Assembly (NCBI RefSeq): GCF_006494815.1
Contig: NZ_CP041091.1
Coordinates: 3,486,501-3,550,500, forward strand
From: Nocardioides sambongensis
Lineage (GTDB): Bacteria > Actinomycetota > Actinomycetes > Propionibacteriales > Nocardioidaceae
Direction of reading: 5' to 3'
DNA length: 64,000 nt
Part shown: in pieces, positions 34,766 to 42,794 of the stretch
Numbering within the stretch: the stretch's first letter is position 1
Layout of the letters: each line of letters starts with the position of its first letter
The notes under the pieces: generated by a model
Seen by the model: the letters and a program-made list of their open reading frames with translations, nothing else
Told to the model about the DNA's origin: nothing
The model's database searches: none
Program-made: the position numbers and the translations under genes

Positions 34766-36124
34766 TTACCCCAAAGTTGTGGGAGATCCTTCGGTCAGAT
34801 CGACCTCGTGCCGGACGACTCGCTCCGCCCGGCGGGCGGGGAGATAACAGAGGGCGCCGAGGATGCTGAACCCGCCGGCCGCGACCATGGCGACCTGGTT
34901 GGAGGTGGCGGCCGCGAGCAGGCCCAGCAGCGGCGCGCCGATCGCGAAGGCGGCCGAGGCGGTCATCGAGTTGATCGACAGCAGGGTGGCCCGGTTGCCG
35001 GCCGTGGCCTGCCGGTGCAGCAGCGCGTTGTGCATCGGTCCGGCCGCGCCGTGCAGCGCGTAGGTGACCAGGTAGGCGACGACCAGCGCGGCGGGCCCGA
35101 CCACCAGGCCCATCGCCACGGCACCCAGCCCGTTGAGCACCCGCGCCAGGATCGCGGTGCGGGTGACCCCGATCCGGCGGGAGGCCAGCCCGGCCAGGCC
35201 CGAGCCCAGGGCGAAGACCGCCCAGCCCGCCGCCGCGACCGGACCCATCCAGACGCCGGCACGCGCCTCGTCGCCCAGCAACTCGCCGAGCCGGATCGGC
35301 TGGAACGTCTCGTAGACGACCATCGCGACGGACCAGAAGATCTCGACCATCACCAGCCCCCGGAGCACGCGGTTGCTGCGCAGCAGGCCGAGACCGTCGA
35401 GCACCACCCGCGGCGCACCGCGGACCGACGCCCAGGCCCGTCCCGCGCCGCGGGTGCTGGTGTCGGCGCCGACGTCGACGGGGGCGTGCGCGGGGTCGGG
35501 GCCGGGCGGGGCGGCTCGTGCATCAGCGCCAGGACGGCGACCAGGTGCGCCACGTTGAGCACCACGTAGAGCACGACCGGCAGGGTCAGCGCCGACATTG
35601 CGCCCACCGGGTGCCACCAGACCAGCGCACCGGAGATCAGGGAGCCTGCCGCGATCCCACCACCCAGTACGGCGCCCTGCTGGGCGAGGACGCCGTCCAC
35701 GTCGGCCGCGGGGTCGGTGAGGTGCGTGGTGTCGACGTACCAGGCCTCGAGGGGGCCGGAGTCCAGGGCGCGGAACGTCCCCATCAGGCAGGAGGCGACC
35801 GCGAACATCCAGAAGTCCTGGGCCACCAGGTAGCCGACGGCGGCGGCCACGTTGACGACCGCGGCCGCGACGTAGACCGGGCGCCGGCCGAAGCCGTCGG
35901 CGAAGCCACTGGTGGGGAGCTCCAGCACCATCACGGCGATCCCGCTGATCGCGCTCACGGTCAGTGCCTGGGGCACGGTGAGGCCGCGGTCGAGCAGGTA
36001 GAGCACCAGGATCGGCACGGTCAGCCCGACCGGGAACCAGCGGGTGAAGGAGAGCAGCAGGAAGACCCGCCGGGCCGCGGCGGGGTGAGGTGCGGCCGGG
36101 TCGGGGAGCGGGGTGGGCGCTCAC
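34766..36124 (-). CDS. MFS transporter (frame changes)
   Basis: About 450 residues, 12 membrane helices when joined. N-terminal half: FTRWFPVGLTVPILVLYLLDRG, SGIAVMVLELPTSGFADGFGRR, AVASCLMGTFRALDSGPLEAWYVD (shown in parts); C-terminal half: SNRVLRGLVMVEIFWSVAMV, GWAVFALGSGLAGLASRRIGV. The frame moves near 35460-35515, in G-rich sequence after MHEPPRPAP. A further indel near 36060-36110 is likely, because the GTG at 36124 overlaps the stop of the ArsR gene (GTGA) but is out of frame with helix 1; otherwise the first in-frame GTG is at 36018, inside helix 1. Substrate unknown; ArsR partner suggests drug efflux. Confidence 0.78.
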   Translation of the reverse strand: MSAHPAPRPGRTSPRRGPAGLPAALLHPLVPGRADRADPGALPARPRPHRAPGTDRERDQRDRRDGAGAPHQWLRRRLRPAPGLRRGRGRQRGRRRRLPGGPGLLDVRGRLLPDGDVPRPGLRPPRGLVRRHHAPHRPRGRRGRRPRPAGRRTGWWDRGRLPDLRCAGLVAPGGRNVGADPAGRALRGAQRGAPGRRPGADARAAPPGPDPAHAPVDVGADTSTRGAGRAWASVRGAPRVVLDGLGLLRSNRVLRGLVMVEIFWSVAMVVYETFQPIRLGELLGDEARAGVWMGPVAAAGWAVFALGSGLAGLASRRIGVTRTAILARVLNGLGAVAMGLVVGPAALVVAYLVTYALHGAAGPMHNALLHRQATAGNRATLLSINSMTASAAFAIGAPLLGLLAAATSNQVAMVAAGGFSILGALCYLPARRAERVVRHEVDLTEGSPTTLG

Positions 36125-36690
36125 GGCTCGGCGCGCGGGTCGCGCGGGTAGGCGACGTAGTGCACCGAGATCGCGCGGGCCGCCGGGTCGTCCGAGCCCG
36201 CCTGCCGGTAGCGCTGAACGACCTCCCAGATCTCGGTGCGCATCTGGTGCAGCTGCTCGGGGGTGGCGACCACCATGTCGTCGTCGTGGCCGGTCGCATC
36301 GCGCCACTCCAGCGGCCAGGTGTCCTCCACGTTGAGCCAGTCCTGGTAGCGGGCGACGAACTGGGTCAGGTAGTCGCGCATCAGCCAGTTCAGCGCGGTG
36401 GTCGCATCCTCGTCCTCGGCGAAGTCGCTGGGGTCCCAGGAGTGCAGCCGACTCGCCGCCCTCCACTCCCGGCGCCGCCCCTCACCCTCCCCGGTGTCCT
36501 CGACCAGGCCGACCGAGGCGAGCTTGCGCAGGTGATAGCTGGTGGCACCGGTGTTGGTGTCCAGCTGGTCGGCGAGCTCGGTCGCGGTGGTCGGCCCGCC
36601 GCGGCGCAGGGCGCTGAGGAGGCGGGAGCGCAGGGGGTGGGCCAGCACCTTGACGGCCGCGGCGTCGAGGTGGATCTGGGAGTCGGACAT
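36121..36690 (-). CDS. ArsR-family winged-helix regulator
   Basis: 189 residues. N-terminal winged helix: AAAVKVLAHPLRSRLLSALR, TATELADQLDTNTGATSYHLR, LASVGLVED. The C-terminal ~100 residues (ALNWLMRDYLTQFVARYQDWL, TPEQLHQMRTEIWEVVQRY) are helical and lack the Cys cluster of metal sensors, so it is a ligand- or redox-type DUF-fused ArsR regulator of the kind that controls neighbouring MFS genes. ATG at 36690 with TATTGT 6 nt upstream: leaderless. It is translationally coupled to the MFS gene and probably represses both. Confidence 0.87.
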   Translation of the reverse strand: MSDSQIHLDAAAVKVLAHPLRSRLLSALRRGGPTTATELADQLDTNTGATSYHLRKLASVGLVEDTGEGEGRRREWRAASRLHSWDPSDFAEDEDATTALNWLMRDYLTQFVARYQDWLNVEDTWPLEWRDATGHDDDMVVATPEQLHQMRTEIWEVVQRYRQAGSDDPAARAISVHYVAYPRDPRAEP

Positions 36691-36696
36691 GGGTGC

Positions 36697-36726
36697 ACAA
36701 TAGTTATGCATGGGTTCTTTGCACAA
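36697..36726 (-). promoter_or_regulatory. leaderless promoter of the arsR-MFS operon
   Basis: On the minus strand TTGTGC (36721-36726), an 18-bp spacer, and TATTGT (36697-36702) lie 6 nt before the ATG at 36690. TGCATAAC and TTGTGCA in the spacer and -10 region form an imperfect inverted repeat, a candidate autorepressor site. Confidence 0.6.
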
Positions 36727-36744
36727 GTTTTGTGGAGCCGGTCG

Positions 36745-36829
36745 GGGGGTGCGGGTTTCACCGGTCAGCCGGTGAAACCCGCACGACACGCCGGAGCGCC
36801 ACGGCGTGTCGTGCGGGTTTCGGCCGACA
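36745..36829. repeat. 85-bp three-arm palindromic element, copy 2
   Basis: GTGCGGGTTTCACCGG (36749-36764), TCAG, CCGGTGAAACCCGCAC (36769-36784) is a perfect 16-bp hairpin. The right arm, extended to 36793, also pairs perfectly over 20 bp with 36802-36821 (CGGCGTGTC then GTGCGGGTTTC) around an 8-nt loop. GGCCGACA follows, as in copy 1 at 5441. The element lies between the divergent arsR and DHFR-like genes. Confidence 0.85.
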
Positions 36830-36845
36830 GGTTCGCCGCGCCAAG

Positions 36846-36909
36846 CCCCGGACGGCACCCACCCCGCACCAGTCCCGCCCCGGACGGCACCCACCCCGCA
36901 CCAGTCCCG
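36846..36909. repeat. 32-bp direct repeat, two units
   Basis: Two identical 32-bp units (36846-36877 and 36878-36909) beginning CCCCGGACGGCACCCACC, followed by C-rich DNA to 36960. As at 5.6 kb, a tandem repeat sits beside the 85-bp palindromic element. No gene in 36830-36970. Confidence 0.85.
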
Positions 36910-37003
36910 CCCCGGCCCAGACGCCCCCGCCCAGCCCCGCCCCGCCCAGCCTCAGCCCACCCGTCGACCGATGAGTTCCAGCCCTCCCAACGGTCCACCC
37001 GCC

Positions 37004-37636
37004 ATGTCCCGCACCCGCGTCCACAACCTCTCCATCTCGCTGGACGGCTTCGCCACCGGTGAGCCGCAGTGCCTCGAGACACCCTTCGGCCACGCCGGCC
37101 AACGGCTGCACGAGTGGATGATCGCCACCCGGTTCTGGGGCGAGGGCGGCAGCGTCGGCGTGGACGACGCGCTGGCCGCCCGGCACAGTGACGGCATCGG
37201 CGCCGAGATCATGGGTGCGAACAAGTTCGGTCCGCCGGGCTGGCAGGACGATCCCGACTGGACCGGCTGGTGGGGTCCGGAGCCACCGTTCCACACGCCG
37301 ACCTTCGTGCTGACACATCGGCCCCGGCCGTCACTGGCCATGGAGGGCGGCACCACGTTCCACTTCCTCGACACCACCCCGGCCGACGCGCTGGAGGTGG
37401 CACGCGAAGCGGCCGCCGGTCAGGACGTCCGGATCGGCGGCGGGCCGAGCGTCGTACGGGACTTCGTGGCGGCCGGACTCGTCGACCACCTGCACCTGGT
37501 GCAGGTGCCCATCGTGCTGGGGCGCGGCGTCCGGCTCTGGGACGGGCTCGAGGCGCTGGAGGACGACTACACCATCGAGGCGACGACCTCGACCAGCGGC
37601 GTGACCCACCTGATCCTGGAGCGTCGCCCCCACTGA
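37004..37636 (+). CDS. dihydrofolate reductase family protein (RibD C-terminal domain)
   Basis: 210 residues: VHNLSISLDGFATG start, EIMGANKFGPPGW, TFVLTHRPRPSL, TFHFLDTTPADALEVAREAA, VRIGGGPSVVRDFVAAGLVD and VQVPIVLGRGVRLW are the RibD-C/DHFR-like NADPH fold. It is about 20 residues longer than the copy at 28.9 kb because of an insertion around 45-80. The ATG at 37004 starts the conserved part; ATG at 36971 is in frame and would add eleven residues. Substrate unknown. Confidence 0.85.
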   Translation: MSRTRVHNLSISLDGFATGEPQCLETPFGHAGQRLHEWMIATRFWGEGGSVGVDDALAARHSDGIGAEIMGANKFGPPGWQDDPDWTGWWGPEPPFHTPTFVLTHRPRPSLAMEGGTTFHFLDTTPADALEVAREAAAGQDVRIGGGPSVVRDFVAAGLVDHLHLVQVPIVLGRGVRLWDGLEALEDDYTIEATTSTSGVTHLILERRPH

Positions 37637-37727
37637 GCGCCCCCGCCGAATCGCAGATCGTCCGGCGTGGGGTGCAACCTTCACGGTGTCCGATGCGTCC
37701 TAATCGATGACGTGAAGGAGGGCCCCG

Positions 37728-37985
37728 ATGACGACCAGCGACCGCCATGCCACCACTGACCACCGGATCGACGATCTCCACGACCTCCTGCAGGAGGCGC
37801 TGATGGACGACGACTTCGCCGAGGCCGCGCTGGTGCGCAGCGTGCTCGGCGACCTGGAGCGGGGCAGCGGCGGCCTCCGCTCTGACGCGGAGGTCCGCCG
37901 TCACAGCCAGCCGCGCTGCTGGGCGGCTCGGGCCGCCTCCACCCGGGTGGAGGTCGCGGTCTTCCCGATCGCCGAGGAGAGGTAG
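37728..37985 (+). CDS. small hypothetical protein, UVR-motif-like
   Basis: 85 residues. An excellent GAAGGAGGG lies 7 nt before the ATG. Residues 13-45 (IDDLHDLLQEALMDDDFAEAALVRSVLGDL) resemble a single UVR helix pair of the UvrB/UvrC or McsA type, here cut as LHDLLQEALMDDDFAEAALV. The last ~28 residues are read from the antisense of the convergent response regulator gene, an 85-bp overlap. The N-terminal 57 residues look real; the C-terminus may be an artefact of a missed stop. Confidence 0.5.
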   Translation: MTTSDRHATTDHRIDDLHDLLQEALMDDDFAEAALVRSVLGDLERGSGGLRSDAEVRRHSQPRCWAARAASTRVEVAVFPIAEER

Positions 37986-38509
37986 TTGCGCACCGTCCCG
38001 GGGGAGAGGTGCAGCAGGGTGGCGATCGTCGCGACCGGGCTGCCGTCCAGTGCCGCGCGCAGCACGTCCCGCTCCCGCTCGGTGAGCGGGTTCTCGCCCC
38101 CGAACAGCGACTCGGTGGCCAGTGCGGGGTCGACGACGCGCAGCCCGGAGTGCACGCGTCGTACCGCCTCGGCGAGCTCGGTGGCGGGGGTGTCCTTCAC
38201 CAGGAACCCGGAGGCGCCGGCGTCCAGCGCGCGGCGCACGTAGCCGGGTCGGCCGAAGGTGGTGACGATCACCGAGCGGACGCCGGGCAGCTCCCGGCCC
38301 AGCTCACCGGCAGCGGCGATCCCGTCCATCCCGGGCATCTCGATGTCCAGCACGCACACCTGCGCGTCGGTACGACGAGCCGCCGCGACCACCTCGTCCC
38401 CGGAGCCCACCTCGGCGACCACCTCGATGTCGGGCTCCATGCCGAGCAGGGCGGCGAGCGCCCCGCGGACCAGCGCCTGGTCGTCGGCCAGCAGCACCCG
38501 GATCGTCAC
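37901..38509 (-). CDS. LuxR-family response regulator (DesR-like)
   Basis: 202 residues. Receiver domain with VLLADDQALVRGAL, phospho-acceptor Asp in CVLDIEMPGMDG, VIVTTFGRPGYVRRAL and FLVKDTP; GerE helix-turn-helix LTERERDVLRAALDGSPVATIA and HLSPGTVRNYLSSAIGK. It overlaps the kinase gene by 4 nt and is last in the ABC-kinase-regulator operon, so it likely controls that exporter. Convergent with the small gene at 37728. Confidence 0.93.
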   Translation of the reverse strand: MTIRVLLADDQALVRGALAALLGMEPDIEVVAEVGSGDEVVAAARRTDAQVCVLDIEMPGMDGIAAAGELGRELPGVRSVIVTTFGRPGYVRRALDAGASGFLVKDTPATELAEAVRRVHSGLRVVDPALATESLFGGENPLTERERDVLRAALDGSPVATIATLLHLSPGTVRNYLSSAIGKTATSTRVEAARAAQQRGWL

Positions 38510-39624
38510 AACCGCACCTCCACGCGGGTCCCGGAGCCGGGGACCGACTCCACCTCGATCGCTCCACCGGCGGCGGCCACCCGCTCCCGGATGCCGCGCA
38601 GGCCGTTGCCCTCGCGCAGCTGCGCCGAGCCGCGGCCGTCGTCCTCGACCCGCAGCCGGTCCGGACCGAGGGTGACGGTACAGCGGGTGGCCGCGCTGTG
38701 CCGGACCACGTTGGTGACCGCCTCCCGCAGCACCCAGGCGAGCACCAACCGGTGTCGGGGGTCGACCGCGGCGACGTCGTCGGGCAGCACCGCCTCCACG
38801 CCGGCGCCGGCCAGGGCGTCCGCGGCGGTGGCCAGCTCCTCGTCCAGCCGCGCCACCCGGAGGCCGGCGACCGTCGCCCGGATCTCACCGAGGCTGGTGC
38901 GCGCGAGGCGCTGGATGTCGGCGATCTCCTCCTTGGCGCGGGCCGGGTCGACGTCGACGAGGCGTCCGGCGAGCTCGGCCTTGACCGAGACCACGGTCAG
39001 CGAGTGGCCGAGCACGTCGTGGACGTCGCGGGCCATCCGCTCCCGCTCGGTGACCAGCTCGTGGTCGCGCTCCAGGGCACGGTGGGTCTCCTCGGCGACC
39101 TCCAGGCCGCGGACGATCGTGCCGACGACCACCAGCAGCGCCATCACCCCGAACAGGAACCACAGGTCCGACCACCAGCCGCCGACCGAGGCCGCCACGG
39201 CCGCGACCGTGAAGATCGCCGCGACCGCCACCACGGCCGCCCGGCGCGGCAGCACGAAGACGGCGTAGGCGACCAGGAACGGCGCCATGCCGAGCGCCTC
39301 GTCCCCGATCAGCGCGGCGGTGGCCACCACGATCGCGGCCAGCAGCAGGAACCAGCCGACCGGACCACCGGGCAGCCAACGGCGGGTGACGCCACCCCAG
39401 CCGCGCACGAACCCGAACACGTAGGCGACCGCGAAGGCCACGATCAGGGCCAGCGCGGCGACCTGGACGGGCGGGGAGTAGTCGTCGCCGTCCAGGACCG
39501 CGATGATCGGGAAGCCGAGGAAGAAGAGCCACACGGCTCCCATCAGCCAGCCGTGGCGCTCCCACGGATCCCGGCGGTCCTGGGGCTTACCCGGGGACCG
39601 GGCCGGGGAGGTCGCGCCGGTCAC
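38506..39624 (-). CDS. sensor histidine kinase (DesK-like, HisKA_3)
   Basis: 372 residues from GTG at 39624, chosen because it overlaps the stop of the permease gene (GTGA); the frame is open to 39684. Five or six membrane helices occupy residues 25-170 (WLMGAVWLFFLGFPIIAVL, AVFVLPRRAAVVAVAAIFTV). The phospho-acceptor box is MARDVHDVLGHSLTVVSVKAE and the ATPase domain shows WVLREAVTNVVRHSAA, VEDDGRG and GNGLRGIRERVAAAGG. DesK-type kinases sense membrane state. Here it is fused into an exporter operon, so it may sense the exporter's substrate or membrane damage. Confidence 0.92.
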   Translation of the reverse strand: MTGATSPARSPGKPQDRRDPWERHGWLMGAVWLFFLGFPIIAVLDGDDYSPPVQVAALALIVAFAVAYVFGFVRGWGGVTRRWLPGGPVGWFLLLAAIVVATAALIGDEALGMAPFLVAYAVFVLPRRAAVVAVAAIFTVAAVAASVGGWWSDLWFLFGVMALLVVVGTIVRGLEVAEETHRALERDHELVTERERMARDVHDVLGHSLTVVSVKAELAGRLVDVDPARAKEEIADIQRLARTSLGEIRATVAGLRVARLDEELATAADALAGAGVEAVLPDDVAAVDPRHRLVLAWVLREAVTNVVRHSAATRCTVTLGPDRLRVEDDGRGSAQLREGNGLRGIRERVAAAGGAIEVESVPGSGTRVEVRL

Positions 39625-40439
39625 TGGCGGCCGCGCCCGCGTCGTACCAGCCAGATCGCCAGCAGACTCAGGATCAGCAGCCACACGGTCACGTTAGTCA
39701 CCGCGACCCACAGCGGCTCGAACTCGACCTGGCCGTTGCCCGCGTCCACCACGTAGCCCTCGGTGAGCGGGCGGCGGGCCAGCGAGACGTAGCCGTACAG
39801 CGGGGTGAACTTGGCAATGGTCAGCAGCACCCCGCTGAGCGGGAAGAAGAGGTTGCCGAGGAAGCCGAAGATGACCAGGGTGCCCGACGCGGCGCCGACC
39901 GCGGCCTCGCTGCGGAACGCCAGGCCGAAGACCAGGCCGAAGACCGCGAACACCGTGGCACCGACCATCACCAGGATGCCGCTGAGCACCCACGCGGAGA
40001 GCTCGCCCTCGGCACCGGTCAGCCCGCCGACCAGATAGACCAACGCCACCGGGATCGCCGCGATGGTCAGCCCGACCAACGTCTTGACCAGCACGTACTG
40101 TCCGTCGCGCATCGGGGTCAGGCCGAGCTGACGCCCCCATCCCTGCATCCGCTCCAGGGCGGCGATCCCGCCGATCCCGGTGGTCGCGGTGACCGCACCG
40201 TAGGCGGCCATCGAGATCATCACGTACATGGTCACGTTGCCGTTGCCGGCGCTCTCCTGACCGTAGTCCTGGGCGGCGCCGAAGATGAGGTACATGAACG
40301 CCGGCAGCACCGCGGTGAAGAACATCGAGACCAGGTCCCGCGTGATCCGCCGCAGCTCCAGGCCGAAGTAGACGGCGTTGAAGGAGGCGGTGCGGGGGGC
40401 GTCGTCGGAGGAGGTGCTGTCGAGGGAGACGGTGCTCAT
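39621..40439 (-). CDS. ABC-2 type exporter permease
   Basis: 272 residues with six membrane helices; LELRRITRDLVSMFFTAVLP, MISMAAYGAVTATTGIGGIAAL and GTLVIFGFLGNLFFPLSGVL are ABC-2 permease features. It should form an exporter with the ATPase encoded just upstream (4-nt overlap). Downstream it overlaps the kinase gene. Such four-gene sets usually confer resistance to a lipophilic drug or peptide. Confidence 0.9.
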   Translation of the reverse strand: MSTVSLDSTSSDDAPRTASFNAVYFGLELRRITRDLVSMFFTAVLPAFMYLIFGAAQDYGQESAGNGNVTMYVMISMAAYGAVTATTGIGGIAALERMQGWGRQLGLTPMRDGQYVLVKTLVGLTIAAIPVALVYLVGGLTGAEGELSAWVLSGILVMVGATVFAVFGLVFGLAFRSEAAVGAASGTLVIFGFLGNLFFPLSGVLLTIAKFTPLYGYVSLARRPLTEGYVVDAGNGQVEFEPLWVAVTNVTVWLLILSLLAIWLVRRGRGRQ

Positions 40440-41363
40440 GCCGTGGCCCCCGCTTCGGTGATCGCCAGGAACGCGTCGTCCAGCGAGCCGGTGGTGATCT
40501 CCAGGTCGGTGCCGCCCAGCTCGGTGAGCAGGGCGCGCGCCACCCGGTCGGAGTCGGCGGTGCGGACGGTCAACCGGGTGCCGTGGACGCTCACCTCGAC
40601 GACGTGCTCCTCGCGGCGCAGCGCGTCGGCCACCGCGACCACCCGGGCCGCGTCGATCGCGGCGGTGACGGTGCGGCCGGTGGCGCGACCGCGGATCTCG
40701 GCCGTGGTGCCGTCGGCGATGATCCGGCCCTGGCCGATCATCACGATCCGCTCCGCGAAGCTGTCCGCCTCCTCCAGGTAGTGGGTGGCGAAGACGACCG
40801 TGCGGCCGGCGTCGGCCTCGGCGCGCATCGTCGCCCAGAAGTCGTGCCGGGCCGAGACGTCCATCCCCGCGGTCGGCTCGTCGAGGACGAGCAGGTCCGG
40901 GTCGGGCAGCAGCGCCAGCGCGAACCGCAGCCGCTGCTGCTCACCGCCCGAGCACTTGCTGACCATCCGGTTGCGCTGCTCGCGCAACCCCGCCCGCTCC
41001 AGTACGTCGTCCACGGGCTGCGGATCCGCGAAGGTCGAGGCGACCATCCGCACCGTCTCCCGCACGGTCAGGTCGCGGAGCAGTCCGCCGGTCTGGAGCA
41101 CGGCCGACACCCGGCCGGTGGTGATGGCCCGGCGGGGTGCTCGCCGTACACGAGGACGGTGCCCGCGCTGGGCTCGGTGAGCCCGAGCACCATGTCCAGG
41201 GCGGTGGTCTTCCCGGCGCCGTTGGGGCCGAGGAAGGCGACGATCTGGCCGCGGTCGACCGTGAGGTCGAGGCCGCGCACGGCCTCGACCGGGGATGTCC
41301 CGGCCGGGTGAACGACTTGCGCAGGTCGCGCAGCTCGATGGCGGGCGTGGTCGGTGAACTCAT
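40436..41363 (-). CDS. ABC transporter ATP-binding protein (two frame changes)
   Basis: About 308 residues when joined. Start ATG 41363 ([13 protein letters not shown]), frame change near 41300 to [26 protein letters not shown] (Walker A shown in parts), another near 41130 to [20 protein letters not shown]. The rest is intact: signature [14 protein letters not shown], Walker [29 protein letters not shown] and a C-terminal DrrA-like domain. Both breaks lie in GC runs and need one base each, so sequencing deletions are likely. It overlaps the permease gene by 4 nt. Confidence 0.85.
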
Positions 41364-41455
41364 GGGGACGACTCTGCTCGTCGGCGCGCCGGTCCGGGAC
41401 TGCCGAGCGTCATCGGTCCGCGATGACATCTGTCACGGGGCGGTGTGGTGGGGTG

Positions 41456-41518
41456 GCGCGCCCCATTCGGATTGGTCGTGGATCCGGCCGGATCGGAGCC
41501 GATCCGAATGGGGCGCGC
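41456..41518. repeat. dispersed inverted repeat (CCCCATTCGG family), copy 1
   Basis: GCGCGCCCCATTCGGAT (41456-41472) is perfectly complementary to 41502-41518. The spacer contains a second perfect palindrome, GATCCGGCCGGATC (41480-41493). It lies between the divergent ABC and P450 genes. Copy 2 at 44853-44911 shares GCGCCCCATTCGGATTGGTCG. Confidence 0.8.
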
Positions 41519-41552
41519 GGCCACCCCGACCCCCGCGTGCCAGACTCGCGGC

Positions 41553-42794
41553 GTGTCCGACCCCGCTGCCCCGGCGCCCTTCCTCGACCTCGCCGACCCG
41601 GCCTTCGACGTCACCTCCCCGCAGGTGCACCGGACCCGCGACCAGCAGTGGTACGCCGAGACCTCCTACGGCCACGCGGTGCTCCGCTACGCCGAGGCGA
41701 GCGCGCTGCTCACCGACCGCCGCTTCCGCCAGGGCAACGCCCGCTGGCCCGAGCAGAACGGCGTCCACGAAGGGCCGTTCCTGCGCTGGTGGCAGGAGGT
41801 GCTGCTCAGCCTGGAGGGCGCCGACCACGCCCGGTTGCGCCGACTGCTGATGCCCGCGTTCCGGCGCAAGGCCATCGAGGCGATGCAGCCGGAGTTCCAG
41901 CGGATCGCCACCGAGCTCCTCGACGCCTTCGCCGACCGCGGCGAGGTCGAGCTGATCGCCGAGTTCGCCGAGCCCTACTCCGCGCGGATCCTCTGCCTGC
42001 TGCTCGGGCTGCCCGAGGAGGAGTGGCAGCAGGTCGCGCACTGGGCCGACGACCTCGGCAAGTCCTTCGGCATCCGGGTCAAGGAGGACCTGCCGCGGAT
42101 CGAGGCGGCCCTCGCCGGCCTCACCGAGTACGTCGAGCGGGTGGTCGACGACCGCGCCGCCCACCCCCGCGACGACCTGGTCACCACCCTGCTCCAGGCG
42201 CAGGAGAGCGACGGCCGGCTGACTCGCGACGAGCTGATCGTGTCGCTGGTCTTCCTGGCGTTCGCCGGGATGGAGACCACCCGCAACCAGGTCGGGCTCG
42301 CGATCCAGACCTTCCTGCGCCACCCCGACCAGTGGCGGCTGCTCGCCGAGCGTCCCGAGCTCGGCAGCGCCGCGGTCGAGGAGGTGATGCGGGTCAACCC
42401 GACGGTCACCTGGGTGACCCGGGAGGCGGTCGAGGACGTCGACCTGCACGGCCTCCACCTGCCCGCAGGCTCGATCGTCCAGGTGCTCTCGCACGCGGCC
42501 GGCACCGACCCGAGCGCGGTCGAGGAGCCGGGGTTCGACATCACCCGCGCCGCCGGGCGGCCACCGCACCTCGGCTTCGGCGGCGGCGTGCACCACTGCC
42601 TCGGTCACTTCGTCGCCCGCACCGACATGGCCGTCGCGTTGCCGCTGCTCGCGCAACGGATGCCGGAGGCGGTGGCCGACGGCCCCGGCGAGTGGCTCCC
42701 GGTCTCCGGCAACACCGGAGCCCTGCGCTTCCCGATCAGGTTCCGCGCCGGCGCACCCATCCGCCCGGTCGTCGGTGACGAACCGACCCCGTGA
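41553..42794 (+). CDS. cytochrome P450
   Basis: 413 residues. I-helix oxygen-binding segment VFLAFAGMETTRNQ (Glu-Thr pair), K-helix ExxR in AAVEEVMRVNP, and heme-binding loop LGFGGGVHHCLGHFVAR with the axial Cys349; all key residues are present. It hydroxylates an unknown substrate and needs a ferredoxin and reductase not encoded nearby. GTG at 41553 is chosen because the family N-terminus (DPAFDVTSPQVH) follows; CAGACT lies 6 nt upstream and may be a weak -10. Its last codons overlap the hydrolase gene, so the pair is co-translated. Confidence 0.93.
   Translation: MSDPAAPAPFLDLADPAFDVTSPQVHRTRDQQWYAETSYGHAVLRYAEASALLTDRRFRQGNARWPEQNGVHEGPFLRWWQEVLLSLEGADHARLRRLLMPAFRRKAIEAMQPEFQRIATELLDAFADRGEVELIAEFAEPYSARILCLLLGLPEEEWQQVAHWADDLGKSFGIRVKEDLPRIEAALAGLTEYVERVVDDRAAHPRDDLVTTLLQAQESDGRLTRDELIVSLVFLAFAGMETTRNQVGLAIQTFLRHPDQWRLLAERPELGSAAVEEVMRVNPTVTWVTREAVEDVDLHGLHLPAGSIVQVLSHAAGTDPSAVEEPGFDITRAAGRPPHLGFGGGVHHCLGHFVARTDMAVALPLLAQRMPEAVADGPGEWLPVSGNTGALRFPIRFRAGAPIRPVVGDEPTP

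Noticed and set aside
36846-36909. CRISPR array
   Set aside because: Two adjacent identical 32-bp units without spacers are a tandem repeat. No spacer-separated repeats or cas genes were seen anywhere in the window.
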